DNA of 64,000 nucleotides from Dioscorea cayenensis subsp. rotundata (taxonomy: Eukaryota > Streptophyta > Magnoliopsida > Dioscoreales > Dioscoreaceae): NCBI RefSeq assembly GCF_009730915.1, contig NC_052489.1:2011622-2075621 (forward strand), in the 5' to 3' direction. The notes beneath the pieces are model-generated. The model saw only the letters and a list, made by a program, of their open reading frames with translations, ran no database searches and had not been told where the DNA came from. Shown piece after piece: positions 32,229 to 46,326 of the stretch; positions within the stretch are counted from its first letter, which is position 1; every line of letters begins with the position of its first letter. The translations under genes were made by a program, and so were the position numbers.

Positions 32229-35200
32229 TCATTTCCACCTCTTTGCATTCTTCAGACCTTTCGATTTCGCCTTTGCTTGTTGAAAGGCTTGAATTTTCTG
32301 TTTCTTCCTGGCTTCTTTTTCCTCCTGTTTTAGTGAAAATTTAGTGCAACACAGGAATATGGAAAACTTAAAGAGTTTCAATTAATGTTTGAACAAATCA
32401 ATAGTTTAGTCAAGTAGATAACCTTTGACATCTTTGATTTGGCTTTGGCTTTAGGGGCCTTCTCTTCAAGCTCTGCTTCGCGTGAAAGTTCTCTCTCTCG
32501 AGCCTCGAGGTTCTTTTCCAAATAATACTGTTGAGAAAGAACGAGGAAAATCATTCATCACTCGACTATATGTATAAACAAACAGCACAACCGATAAAGA
32601 TAGGCTGAAAGAATGAAAACAAATATCTTCAAAATTACATTTTGTGTGAATTAGCAGCATTTTAAACTAAGCTAACGATGTGCATAATGAAATCCAAGGA
32701 AAACAAAAAACTAAGATGATAAACTCACATTATAGTCGCCTGCATAGTCACTAAGGCCTTTATCCTTCACCTCCACTACCCTATTAACTATCTGTCTTAC
32801 GAAGTACCGATCATGAGAGACAGTAATGACAGTGCCCTGATATTCTGATATTGCCTCCTGTTCAAAAACAATAAGATTCAACACTGTTGATTCTGCCAAC
32901 AAACATGCAGAAAGATACTGTAGAGTTACATCATATTAAAAAAATACGGGTAGACCTCAAGCATCTCTTTGGATGGTATATCCAAATGGTTGGTTGGCTC
33001 ATCTAAAACAAGCAACGTCGACGGCTTCACCATGAACTTGCAAAAAGCAAGTCGTGCCTGAAAGAACATGTGTAAGTTTGCTATTTCAGGCTACTAATTA
33101 ACAAATTGTATTTGGAAAGGAAACAAAATCAAATTGATTTGAATTATGTTTTGTTTCATAAGTGCAGCATTGTAGGAATTTCACGAAACGGATTAACTGG
33201 ACTGATAAAGGTACAAAGGTAAAATGGTTTCCCAATAACTAATATGTAGCAATACCTTCTCCCCACCACTTAAAAGGTTGACCTTTCTGTCAAGCATGTC
33301 AGATTTGAAGTTGCATCTACCAAGAAGACCCTTTATATCATCAATTCTCCAGTCCACTGCAGCTTCTTCCACTGTTTGAAGTACTGTTTTATCTAAATCA
33401 AGCGCTTCTGCCTGGTATAGATGGTCAATGTAGAACAATCATGAAACATCAACTCACTTGATTGTAGCAGCTAAAACAACATTTGAAACAGTGAACAAGT
33501 AAAACGCCTCAAAATCCTCAAAATTGATGAAAAGGACTATCTAAATACAACAGACATGAACAGGTGCATGTTGGCCAGGTTTGAGTATGGGCAAAAAAGA
33601 TCATACAGCTTGCCATCAAATCAGAATGCTTGCATACTCCAGCAAAATGATGGACTACTATCAAGTTTTGCATCTTTATATTGAGACCACAAACATCATC
33701 AACAATTTTTTTGTTATTAATGAAAAAAAACTTGAAGGATGTACCAACCTGGTTCTGTTCAAAATAATTTGGTAGCACATTATGTTCCCCGAGCAAAACT
33801 TCTCCTCCTCTGGGTTTCTCAAGACCCATGATTAGCTTAAGCAATGCACTCTTCCCACATCCATTTGGGCCAATAATAGCTATTTTCTCACCCCTTTCAA
33901 CTAATAGATTTGCCTTGTGGAACAAAACCTGGCAAACAGAAAGTAAGTAAAAATACTTATAATGGGCATTATTAAACATTCTTTCTTATTGAGAACACTG
34001 AAAAGCCATCAAAGAAAGTTCTTGAGCTAATGATCATTTCTCCTAACCTCATCCTCATATCCAAATTCCAAATTCTTAAGCATTAGTACAGTTCTACCAC
34101 TTCTTCCACGTTCAGGAAACCTGATCTTCATTTGTTTTCTCTGGAAAGGCTTCTCAATTTGCCCTTCTTCTTGAAGTCTTTCCAATTTCTGCAATAATAA
34201 TTGCATCAGAGAAGTACTAGAACTTATCAGCAACGTAACCATATATTTTCTTGAACTTCATAACGAACACTTTCAAGAAAATGACAATCAATAAATGGCA
34301 CAGCAGGCTACCCACAATAAAAGCACAAACAGTATCAGATCACACAGTGCCTTTGTTACATCAATATATTTAGAATAAGCCTGACCAGTTGGGACCAATA
34401 AGATGAAAAAAAGCATAGTGGCAGTTTGACAAAATTGCTTTGATAAAGAAACAATCAAGTAATACCTTTTCTTCACTAGAAGCACGTCCAGAGTTAGCAC
34501 CAGCTCCCAATCTGCTTATCAAGTCTTTTGTATGCTCAATCTCCTTCTGCTGTTTTTCCCATGCTTGATACTGCGCTTCCACCCATGCAGCTTTTGCTAT
34601 AACATATTCAGAATAATTCCCCATAAATGTCCTGGATACTCCCATATCAGTTTCCACAATTTTCGTGCACAATTGATCAAGGAAGGCCCTATCATGGGAT
34701 ATGATAACCATTGGAACATCTTGCTTATTGAGGTATTCTTCAAGCCATTCGATAGTATCAAGATCAAGGTGATTTGTGGGTTCATCAAGGAGCAACAGAT
34801 CAGGTTCCTGCAAAATAGATACTTATCCACTACTACTTCGAAATACAATAAAAATCAGCATACAAATCAAGCATGATTTTGCAAAGCCATGAAATTTTGC
34901 AATGCTCCGTACAATCCAATGTACTGAAACCAATACTATGACCATATACCTGAAGAAGAATTTTCCCCAGAGACATCCTCATCTGCCAGCCGCCACTAAA
35001 TGAAGCAACCAACCTATCCGAATCCTCAGGAGCAAAACCAAGCTCTGGCATCAATTTGCTGATCTTCATATCAACCTCATCTAAATTAAGATCCTGTGCC
35101 CTTCTCTGCAGCAAATCCAACTCATCCAGCAACCTCCCCATCAAATTCAAGTCCTCAGTGGTCTTCTCCAGCGCATTCTGCACCTTCTCCAGCCTCTCCG

Positions 35201-35831
35201 CAATCTCCATCTCCTCCGCAAACGCACTCAAAAACTCCTCCTTTACCGTCCTGCTAGGACAAACCTCGAATTCCTGGCTCAAAAACGCTATTTTCATATT
35301 CTCCCTGGCTTTCACAATATTCCCCGAATCCGGCTCATCCAACCCAGCAATGATCCGAAGCTGCGTCGTTTTCCCAGCACCATTAACACCCACCAGCCCA
35401 ACCTTCTCCCCTTTCTTCACCTCCCAGCTGACATCTCTGAGAACAGTAACACCTTTGAAGCTCTTACTGATGTTCTCCAGCCGAATCCCAGAGGAAACAC
35501 TAGAAGCCCCAGAATTAGACTTCTTCTTTCCCTGCCTCTTCGCCGCCGCATCGCCGGAAGAGCTCTCAGAGAACAAAGACTCAATATCGTCCTGCGTCTC
35601 AATAACAGAAGTCTCAACAGCAACAGCTCGAGCAATCGCTCCTCTCCTTCTAGCAGCACAAAAACTAACCTTTTTCACCAAAGACGCACGAAATCTCCGC
35701 GATTGAGCAGGAAAAGCCGAAAATGGAGCCAATTTGTGCAGAATTCTAGGGTTTCCCGCGGGTAAAAGCGCACCGCCAGGGAGAACACTAGATCGGAGAT
35801 CAACTCCACGGAGTTTAGCGGTGATATCCAT
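32229..35831 (-). CDS. ABCF5: ABC transporter F family member 5 (chloroplast ABCF ATPase)
   Basis: Nine exons: 35831-34950, 34807-34466, 34188-34048, 33928-33749, 33411-33256, 33057-32956, 32857-32729, 32527-32423 and 32324-32229. They total 2133 nt (710 residues). All eight introns are GT-AG and phase 0. An Arg/Ser-rich N-terminus of about 65 residues looks like a plastid transit peptide. Two ABC domains have no membrane segments. Domain 1 has GVNGAGKTT near 148, SGGWQM near 280 and LLLLDEPTNHLD near 298. Domain 2 has GPNGCGKSA near 475, LLSGGEK near 561 and LVLDEPTNHLD. The C-terminus is Lys-rich. ABCF (GCN20/EF-3-like) proteins act on ribosomes rather than in transport. Nothing in it looks defective. 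Confidence 0.93.
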
Positions 35832-37404
35832 CCGAATTGATGAAAGAATTAGGGTTAGGGTTTACAGATTGAGAACCAGTGCGAGCTCCTCTCGAGCTCT
35901 CCACACGAGAACGATGCCAAGCGCGCAGCGAAACTGAGAAAATTTTAGTTTTTTTTTTCTCAATTTATAATAATAACTCGAAATTTCAAGCCTTTTAATT
36001 AAATTGCCATCATTTTAAACTTAATTACGGGAAAGACCATTGTTTTGAGAGAGTGGCATTTTCGTTATTATTGGGAATGAAGTGGGTGATTTAATAAATA
36101 TTTAGATATTTTCTTTAATTTTCTAATTTTTTGTGGTGAATAAATGAGGTGATAATGTGGTGGGAATGACTTAACGTGCTCCACTGATCCTTTTGATGCT
36201 TGACAACCTGTAATTTTTTGCCACGTGTACAAATGTACAATTTACATGTGTTCCGGATGTCCACCAGAAATGGGGTCACAAAGCTCACCTCCCACACAAA
36301 CAGTGATTTTTTTAAAAAAAGTATTTTTTTTTTCCTTAATTTTTTAGGTGGCAGCTTTATTTGGTTCTTTTATATATATTTTTTTTAATTTAAATGTCTG
36401 TTTGTGATTTTTTTAAAAAATTATTTTTCCTTAATATTTTAGGTGGTTATTTGTTCTTTTATATTTTTCTTTTTATTTAAATGTCTACACTATTAAGGTA
36501 TAACAGTAGGGCTTTGTGTATGTATTTTTAGATTATTAATTTATGCTGATGTTTATTCAGTTTCTTTGGTCTTAATATGATAAATATTATACACAATATA
36601 TAATAATAATAAATATTAAAAAAAATAGATAAACCACACAGCTAATGAGATACACCATAGTGAACCCTAACCACCGATAGTGTTTAAAAAGTCTGGACAA
36701 TAAAAAAAGAGTAAAGAAAAAAAAAATTTGCGATGATGAACCGAAAAAATTATCTATCTATGGTAGCATATGTTAGCCAAGCATTCAAACTAAAAGAAAA
36801 ACGATGTTATTCATCATAATTAGCTTGTATAAAAAATTACACAAATACTAACCCCGGAGCTGGGGTTGCTAACCCTAGCTTTGAAGTTAATATTTATATT
36901 AGATTTCGTGAAAGCTATCCGTGATAAATAGCATTTGTACTATAAGAAATACGAACAAAGTTAAAACTGCATTTTATTTTTCTTTCAATATGAGGTACTA
37001 ACATCTATATCTCTTATAAATTAAAATTGTGCATATTTAGCATTATTATTGAGCTAAACTTCACTATGTTCACCAATTAGATGGTGTTGCTTTTAACTCT
37101 TTTGCTAAATTAATTAATTAACTTAAAAAGAGAACACAAATTTCATCTTCTTCAAATCATTACAATGATAATGTCTTGGATGAACAAATAATAAATTGGT
37201 TACAGCATTTAACACATTATTTGAGATAATTAAGTACTACCAAATGAAGTGACCTCTCACTTCCTTCATGTCTTCTTCCCCTTTTTACTCCAAACTTCAT
37301 TTTTATGTCTGCTCACCAAATCTCTACAACTTTTTTGTTTATTTTCTTCATGAAATCAAGTTCCTCATCTTGAACTTGAGTTCTTGCTACAAAAATATAC
37401 ACAA
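35832..37404. other. Intergenic region between ABCF5 and NOI (divergent promoters)
   Basis: The first 110 bases are CT/GA-rich leader of ABCF5 (minus). The rest is AT-rich. The two genes diverge, so both promoters lie here. A CCACGTGT-type word occurs at about 36221-36228. No further gene is seen. Confidence 0.5.
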
Positions 37405-37473
37405 ATGGAGGAACCAATGGAAGTAAGTCTCCCCCTTAATCTATCTTCATCATCATCTTCTTCTTCTTCTTAC

Positions 37474-37518
<45 letters not shown>

Positions 37519-38054
37519 GAACTATATAACTATGGAATGTTTTATATGTAACTTGAAATATAAATATATTTGTTTATGATTTGATGGGTAAAAAGAACAA
37601 GGGGTGGATGTCAGTGCCAGAGTTTGGAGAATGGGAGAAGAAAGAAGGAGTGCAAGATTACTCCATGAACTTTAGCAGGATCAGGAAAGCAAGAAAGCTT
37701 AGCAAAACTCGCCTCAGTGTTGGTAATTATGAAGAACTCCATCATGATCACCATCCCACCCTTCATTCTGACCATCATCTCACTCCCATTGATCAACTCC
37801 AAGCTTCACCACCTTCTGTAAATTAATCTCTCTTTATCTCACTTTCAATCTTTATTGATCACATCTTTTTTATCTTGGATTATCAAGCTTTAATTAATAG
37901 CAGGTGTTTTTCAATGATATGCATTTAAGGTAGAAAACATGGATGCAACAACTGTAGTTACAGAGATTGATGAATGCAAGTTTTTTCTGTTTTTTTTTTT
38001 CTGCAGAAATGGAAGAGGATGCTGAGTTACTTCACTTGCTGTGCAACAACATGA
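37405..38054 (+). CDS. NOI/RIN4-like protein (AvrRpt-cleavage domain)
   Basis: Three exons, 37405-37422, 37596-37817 and 38007-38054, join in phase 0 to give 95 residues. The core WMSVPEFGEWE is the NOI motif (VPxFGxW) found in RIN4, at which the bacterial protease AvrRpt2 cuts. YSMNFSRIRKARK follows, as usual for the domain. The third exon supplies a C-terminal YFTCCATT with a Cys pair, the typical palmitoylation site that anchors these proteins at the plasma membrane. NOI proteins are linked to membrane immunity and exocyst binding. A long His/Asp stretch (HHDHHPTLHSDHH) is unusual. The exon 2 acceptor (AAAAAG|AACAAG) is a weak-looking site and is my choice. A TTA microsatellite lies in intron 1. 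Confidence 0.85.
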
Positions 38055-38472
38055 GAATGTTTTTGGAATAACTACTTTCACTTCAGTTTCATCTTATTGT
38101 GTTTTACTTCAACGGCGTGGGGACGAAACCGTCTCGATCAAAATGGATCACCATCTCATTTTTCAAGTTGATTCAGAGAGTTGATTGTATCTCTGTGATT
38201 GTGTGTTCATTTGCTGCTCAATGTGAGTGTGATAATGTGCCATAATAACTGAATGAAGATTATTTCATGTCTTCATGTGCACCACCACCTTCAAATTGAA
38301 AGGAATGAGATTTTCTTTCAATATCAACAGTAAAAAGTTTACAGCCAATGCAGCTAACATCATGGATAGTTACATTTGAAAAATTAATTGCTTGATATAC
38401 ACTTCACAGCTTATTTTTGTATGATAACATTTTTTTGTGATGACAATAAAACAACTTGTTTGATGTTTCTTT
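38055..38472. other. Convergent 3' regions of NOI and the ABC1 kinase
   Basis: The two genes converge here, with only about 420 bases between their stop codons. The stretch holds both 3' UTRs. No gene is present. Confidence 0.5.
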
Positions 38473-41400
38473 TCATACAAAAAGCCTTCTTATAGTCCTT
38501 GCAACCGCGCGGGATAGCAGCTTTCCAGCTAAATCAGCAGGCAGAAGAAGCAATTGCTGCTGAGATTCTGCTGGCAACTGCAAATAAAATTTCGTAAAAT
38601 GTAGACAGATTTTGAAATTGCACTATGCAAAATGAGATTCTGCTGACATTTTAGTTTGCAAGGAAAAGGATAACATGTTCATCGTAATACAAAGATAGAA
38701 GAGTTTGTAAGTCTATGACAATACATGCATCAATGCAACACACAAGAACGGCGGCACAGCAGAAAGATATAGACATTTCGGAAAATGGTTCTTTACCTCA
38801 GGAATAGCAGCAAGAATGGGTAGAAAATCTTGTGCAGAAGCCATTCGATAAAGAACAAGAGAAGCTTCCTCCCTATATGGCATTATTTTACCCTCTTCGA
38901 CACTTGAGTATCTTACTTCCTGAAAAGCAGAACAACAAAATGTATGGTTCACTAATTAAACATGATAAAGTGCCTGAAATGTTCATTGATATGTTACAAC
39001 CAATGGATAGATGGACTAAAAATGAAGCCACTGTGGTCCCATTTGGTTATAGTTTCTAGCTCACTTTACATTGATTTTGATATCGTTTGTTTGGTGACGG
39101 GAGAATAAAATATAAGTCGGATAAATTGAGATTTACCTTGTTTTGAGTTTCCTTCTTTTGGAAGCTGGATATTAGTTGAAGAAGGCGATGCAAAGTTCTC
39201 AAATTAGAAATGTCTTCCTCACTCACGAAAAGTGCCGATGATGATGGAATAGCAATGGGCAGCCTTGAAGCTGCACCAGATGTGACAGAATCCAAGGTTG
39301 CTAAGCCAAGCGCATCTATTCCCTGATTTCAACAACAATGGGAAAATAAGTTAGCTTCAGATTTCCAGAGTAAAACTAGAAAAGAACGCCCACAAACCAT
39401 CAGATGTTAAATGTTGAAACAGAAGAGCCATGCCAATTATATACCCAAACAACCAGACAAACAAGAAATGGCTCCATCAACTAAATGTTAATTTATTTAC
39501 TGAGTTAAAAAAATAGATATTTGTGAATAACTTTTATTTCATCTTTTCAAGTGTTTCATGATTTAATCAAACTTTAGAAAGCATACATAAACTAGTTAAC
39601 AATTGAGTTCATCAAAACAATTCAATGAACAAAGACAGCTATCACTTTACGAATATTGTTGGTATTATAATGTAAATTATCTAGGGATATTAATTTCTTA
39701 TCATTTAACATGAATACAGCAAATATGGCAAAATCCTAATAGAATTAGCCCAGCTACTCATTTGAATCTCTTTGGCTTTTACTCCCTGAGTAACTGTGTG
39801 CAGAAGTTGAATAATCATCAAAACAAGACATAAGAATAAATAAAAGAAAACAATTTGAAATTCAAGTGCTTTATTAAAGTGAAGAAACCACAATTTTGAA
39901 GTACCAGTGAAGGGTTTGACACAATTTTAGTGACAACACTTGAGGATATACCTTAACAAACTCTTGCAGTAGTATTTCTCTCACAAATGCCCCCTGTAAA
40001 TGGAAGGAAAAACAGCCACATACATTATTCATGGCATGGGTTCTCCATTAAGGAAACAAACAAGTATAAGGCGGTTGATGGCACCTTTTCGGTCAATGTG
40101 AAAGAAAGGACTTGCTTGATTTCTCTATCAGAATCAGCGTTTTGTACTTCCTTCCTAGTCAGAGATTCTTCAGTTCTCGCACGAAGTGACTGCATAGATA
40201 TGTTTTCAAACTTTAGATATAAAACTTAAAACTTTGAATGATATCAAATACAGGCGCATACTAACATGGTCACCCACATATCACACATTCTGGGTAGACA
40301 GAACGATAGAAATAGTCGAAAGAATTTGGCATGAGAAAGGACAGAAGAGGGGAACCCATACATATCTCAATTATTTATCACAAATCAAAAAAGACCAGCC
40401 TCGTGTGCGTTTTTAAGTCATACGAATACAATATCTGAGTGAAAAGGGGGAAAGACAAAGAATGAATTGGACTTCCACTATAAAGAGACATGATATAAAG
40501 ATAACCCAATTTACCAAGATTCTTATCTTGATACTTGTCAAGATAATTGACAATTGGGAAGACTTAAAAGAAGATACGATAAAGAAAATTTCTACAAAAG
40601 ATATTTTTTAAAAAAGCAATTAATGACCTCATTTAGTAGGGATTCAAGACGATCTATCTGGAAAACACCATCCTGAAAGAAAATTAAAAAAAAAAAAAAA
40701 AGAAAGAAAAAGCTGTCAATCAATCAAGCTTGGACCTTTATAAAGTAGCACACTGTGCATGAATAAACAGCACATTTATATATTTGCCACAACACCACAT
40801 CTCAAATAAATAGGCTTTTGTGAAAACCTTGTAAAGTAGAGTCTGTAAAGTAGATCGGAGCTTCGGTGAAGAGTCAGTGAGTACTTTTCTTGCAATCCAT
40901 GGGTATGAACTGCTCAAAACTTTGTATTCTGGATCAAAACTTATAGCAATGCCCTCCAAAACAGCAAGGCTGAAAACTCAAATGCAAAATTATGTACTGA
41001 TTAAATATTACCTACTTGAAATATCATACAACTATGAAAAGAGGAAAAGAATTAAGTCATCCCATCATTTTGAACAGTTCCAGGCACAAAACCCCAAAAC
41101 TCATGGAATGGACAATTTAATACATTTTAGTACCTCCGAATGACAAGGGAGAAGTATGAGGGTATCTGAAATTTAAATTTGTACCTGAAAAACAAAGTCA
41201 AAAAACACAAATTAATAGAATTTGATTTCATGAAGAGAAGCAGAAAAGCCATTCAATAGGAAAAGGATTGAACAAAAACTAAATTCAGTGGCCTACAATT
41301 GCTTCAGACCGTACTCCAGAAGAAGGAATAAACAAGACATAATGAAGGAATTGGAGATTGTTTGTTGAAATTATTAGATGCAAAGGGCAATGGCCACACG

Positions 41401-44400
41401 GCATACCACCAAGTCAAGTTTGGTATTCATAGTATGCAACATTGATGTGAGCCTATACCTATTTTCCACACATGAAATTCTAATGACAGTAACCATAGTA
41501 ATTGTAAAAAAGTGTCAACTGTATGCTGAAGAAATAGGCACTTTTTTTAAATAAAAGAATAAGCATGTCTGTAAGTTTAATCTTGTAAAGAGCTTTCAAT
41601 ATTTTAAAAGGATTGCCTATTAAACAGGTTGAAAAGATTTATACATAATATCATCCATGTCCGCATGGAAATCTTACATGGTCTGTCCAAGATTTCCAGA
41701 AAGATCCCCAAAGCTTACATTGCGAACTCCTTTGTTCACAGCATTCTGGAATACATCTGCAGTCAAATAATGGTGTACAAAGAATAAAACCCGAAGACTG
41801 ATTTATTTAAAAAAAAATTATGAAAATAAAAACAAGCCATGCAAAAGGCAAGTTTTGTATGAAGTTCTGGAATAATATGAGTAAAACACAGACCTGTCAA
41901 TGCCTTGGTAACCTCGTCTTTCTGGGCAGTTGGAGGAAGAAGCCTGTGATATATTTATTATGCAATCAACTCCGAAAAGGAAACAGGAACATGATACATT
42001 ATCATCAGATATGCATCAGAAACAATACTTAGTCTAAAGTAATGCTCACAGGAAGAACTCATTGACCCTTTTCCCATATCTATAAAATATTCATATATTT
42101 GTGAATCTGCTAAGGAATTGAAATAATTTTATTTTTATTCTGATCAAGAGCATCACTGTAACAATTTTTCAGAATATATATATATATATATATATATATG
42201 ACAAATATGGCACCTACTCATCTAGATTCTTTTAATGTCAGTATTAATATATCTTGAAAGCTAAAGAGTGTTTCAAACCTGCAACAAATCAATTAAGAAG
42301 AATTTTACTGTCAATTAGCACACATTAACCTCTTTACTCACCCAAGAGTAATAAAATCCTTTGCCAATGCATCAAAATCACGATTAACTAAATGAAGACA
42401 AGCCTCAATAAATCCATCTCGAAGTTCTTGCTTAAATTCACCCATCATTCCAAAATCTGAAAATAGAAAATTCCAGCAACTGTCATTATTAAAAAAGTGA
42501 AGTAGCTGCTCATTCATTATCTGATGTGGTTTCTCTTAAATTAGCCTCTTTCAATTAAAGTATATAATAAGCAATTACCTAGATATGCCAGCTTTCCATC
42601 AGAGGATCGTAGAAGATTTCCTGGATGAGGATCCGCATGATAGAATCCGTGTTCTAGAAGCTGAGAAAGAGAGCAATATACTCCAACCTATCATATGGCA
42701 AAAGATAATCAGATATTCTCCTTGATCGATAAATTAAAAAAGAATCTCGGTATGAAATTAGTGGAAGTTGCATCACAAAATTTAAGTTTAAATTAAGAAT
42801 CTACCTCTACAAGATAGAGATCTCTCACTTCAGATAACTTTTGCCCCTACATAAATAACTGGTATGAGCAGATTGTGTTGATTAACATGGATACCAGTCA
42901 GCAAAATAATAGAGGTTCACTGAATGCACCTCCACCCATTCCATAATAAGAACTCGTTTGCTGGTTCTATCCATATACATCTTTGGCACAAACACATCTT
43001 GCAGACCCCCATACAACTCTCTGGTTAAATGTGAAAACAAAACATAAAGAACAATGACAGCCCAAGTAGTCAAAAACTGCAAAAAGAAGACCTTGTTTTC
43101 AATGAACTCAAGAAAAAAGAAAATGATATAAAACTAGCTTGAAATAACCAGCCATCATTTACAAGTGACTAGACATTTAAATTTCTAATAACTTGTTAAT
43201 AAAAGCCACTAAAGATTAGCAACTACAAGAAGCACAATGCAAAACACAATTACCAAGAAAATCTGTGCCCTACCTAAACTTGACCCCGTTCCTTGCTTCT
43301 GCCATGTAGTCCATCTCCTGCATTAAATGCGATTTCCCTGTATTCAATGTGAACTCTAAGACTATGTCTGAAACACTTGAGAAGAGTTAAAGCTCAAGAA
43401 TAGGAAGAGTCCAAATTTGTTGCAGAATAACATCTACAACAACAAAGGAATATGGAACCTTTAGCAGAGTAATTAATATAAATTAGCATTCGGATTGCTT
43501 TGACAGGAATGAACAAAATAAAGCAAGATTCTACACATTCCAGCATTCCAGAATACAATACTATTCTAAAGAGATTGTTCACTGGATATTTGTAAACCAT
43601 CATACACCCTGATTTCATAAATCAAAAGACAAAAACAACAGCATTAACTTCTATAAGTAAAACAGAGAGAAGTTACTACATATACCCGAAATAGACTCGA
43701 TGCCCATTCATCAAGTACTGCCTGCAAATGAAGTCCATCAATAATTCAGTATAAACTGGCTCAAAATTGATGTAGATATAAGTTGTGCATCATGTGATTC
43801 TAAATAAAGAGGAAACTGACAGACAGAAAAGATGCCTATATCCTTATTAAGAATTGGATCACTGCACTACCTTCAAGAAGGTGGAAATTTCAGGCATGCT
43901 TCTAAAGCAAGAGGATATTGTAGAAAAATAGATCCGAAGCTTATTACAAGTTCTTGATTGGGTATCAGACAATAACCTACCTGAAGATCAGTGTTCAGTC
44001 TGCCAGCTCTTCTAACTAGTCCTGCAAGGAAACGCAAAATAAAAATATCCAATGAAATTGCCGTTTGGACTCCAGGTCTCTGAACTTTGACAGCAACAAC
44101 TTGTCCATTTGAACAAAGGCGAGCCTGATAAACCTATGAATTGGCAGGACATAATATGTGATTTAGCATGAATAGATAATGACAAGAAACCAAAAGATTT
44201 TGGCATTAAGAATTTTGCCTCCTAAGAGAGGATAAGCAACCTGCCCAAGAGATGCAGCAGCCGTGGGCTCTGGGGATATCTCAGAAAAGAGAACTTCTAT
44301 TGGGGACCCAAGTTCTTCCTCTATCAAGTTGAAAGCAACCTTAGTAGAAAATGGGGCAATGCGATCTTGCAACAATGACAACTCCTCCAAATACGCAGGA

Positions 44401-45757
44401 GGAATCACATCCTTGAAAACAGTGAGGTTTGGCAGGAAATAATTAGATTATAGGTCTGAAAGAAAAGGAATGGTGTTTGTGCATCATGTACATATATCAT
44501 GAATTTTCAAAATAATTTATCAGTTTTGAAACTAGGAGATGAAGAAAAAGAAAGCAGTGTATGAAAAGCACATAATAAACCTAAAATGACATTAACCAGC
44601 AAATTTTCAATTTCCAAAGTCATTTTTGAAATAAACTTACTGGCCGAGATGACACAGCTTGAGCAATCTTGACAAATGCCTGTAAACAATGCATCGTATG
44701 ATTGACAACATGAAGAAAAGAAATTTTAGAAAGCACTGCCTAAATAAAAGATGGCCAAACACATGCACTCACTTGCTGTAACATAGAAGTTAATGCCTCA
44801 TGAACGCATGTGTAAAATGTCATAAAGCACCATAAAAATTTGGTCAAAATTCAATCCAGGGTATGCACAAGCTTTAAAGAATTCCTACCAACTCATGAAC
44901 AAATGTTCCTGGAGGCAATAACTTACTTTGAAAAAAAAATCAAGAGAATAAAAGGGTATTTACTATAGAGCCTCAAAATCAGAGCTACATCATCAACAAA
45001 ATGGATGAGAGAAAAATTATGCAAAGCTCCACAGTCCATAAACTACGGTTCAAAGTATGAAAAATTGTAACTGTATGAATCGCAAGTAAAGCTTTCACAT
45101 GTCCCTAACTGATAACAGACTGATTCTAAGATTAAAACATTTATCATCAAATCAAAATCATGCTTACCAAAAGGAACAATTTTTCCAAAAACAAAACAGT
45201 GAAGTAATTTTTTTCACACAAAATAGAAAACATGGAATTACCGGCCCGAGTTTGATTAGAATCCTACGAAGCTCCGTAGCCCTGACCTGCAAACAAATCA
45301 AAGATCCCAAGCATCTGAAAACATCAATCACCAAGCAAAAAAGCAAAACGAAAACCGAGATTGCGAGAACGAGAACCTTAAACATCTCATCAGATCGCTC
45401 CAACAAGCTATCCAGATACCGAGAGGCAAACCACTGCCCGAAGGTGGTACCAATCTGCACGAATCGTCGGAAAACCAAGATCGGCTTACGCCGGTAGATG
45501 GCTGCAATCCTCGCAAGATTATACTCTTCCAAGAACTCCGCCTCAGACGAGGCGCCATCCTCGAATAGATAGCCAGAGTACTTCGTGAAAGCATCCACGT
45601 CGCCACTGGTAGCCATCACCACAGCACCATCTCTCTGGCGGCGAGGATTGAGGTTGAGATTCAGGCGCCGGAATCCAAAGGAGGAGATGGAGTAGTGGTA
45701 GGGTTTGGATTTCACTGGGAGTGGAGAGATGAGCATCGTGGACTGGAGCAACGCCAT
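38473..45757 (-). CDS. Chloroplast ABC1 (UbiB/ADCK-like) atypical kinase
   Basis: Twenty-one exons: 45757-45377, 45286-45242, 44679-44641, 44411-44241, 44133-43981, 43721-43686, 43317-43274, 43020-42930, 42846-42805, 42687-42579, 42456-42342, 41943-41894, 41756-41678, 41184-41134, 40969-40828, 40672-40628, 40189-40085, 39993-39952, 39322-39137, 38919-38797 and 38577-38473. They sum to 2154 nt, 717 residues, in frame throughout. The hallmarks of the family are [11 protein letters not shown] near 146, the Ala-rich loop AAASLGQ at 206-212, VAVKVQRP with K228, HADPHPGN at 351-358 and DFGMM at 371. The Ser/Arg-rich N-terminus suggests a plastid transit peptide. By eye it resembles Arabidopsis At3g24190/At1g11390. 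Plastid ABC1Ks associate with plastoglobules and prenyl-lipid metabolism. An upstream in-frame ATG (45847) exists, but MALLQS at 45757 fits better. Confidence 0.93.
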
Positions 45758-46326
45758 TGCCAAGCGCGCGAGAGGAACGAAAGATATCAAAAAAACAGAA
45801 CTTGTGACGAAGAAGATGATGATAGAAGAGTGATGGAATGTTTTCATTTTAGTCCCTCATTATCTAAATAATACAATTAAGTCCTTCATATTTTTATAGG
45901 CATTTTTCATTTATATCCCTTTGCAAATATTCTCTTTAAAAAATATATTTTTCTATATGTATATATATATTTTGGTTGCCTTTGTATATATACATATTTT
46001 TATTAAAAAATAATAAGGTGATAATAAAGGGATGTATTTGTACTTTCCCCATTTTTTTATGCTATGAATACAAAATAAAAGTATCATGGGAGCATAATTA
46101 ACAGTTTTAGAGGGGTTTGAATGCTAATTTTGTCTGTATTAATTTTTTCTATTATATAAATAATAATAAAATATGAAGGGAAAATTAAAAAAAAAAAATT
46201 TCTCTGGTTTGAAAGTGTGAAACGTGTCATCAAGATGCGTGGTTGAAGGCAATGGAGCGTTATCAACCATTCATTTACATACCCTTGATAAGGATCAAGT
46301 TATCCACACATAACATAATAAATAAA
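45758..46326. other. Intergenic region between the ABC1 kinase and laccase 1
   Basis: AT-rich sequence holding the kinase leader and promoter (minus strand, reading away) and the laccase 3' end. No gene is present. Confidence 0.5.
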
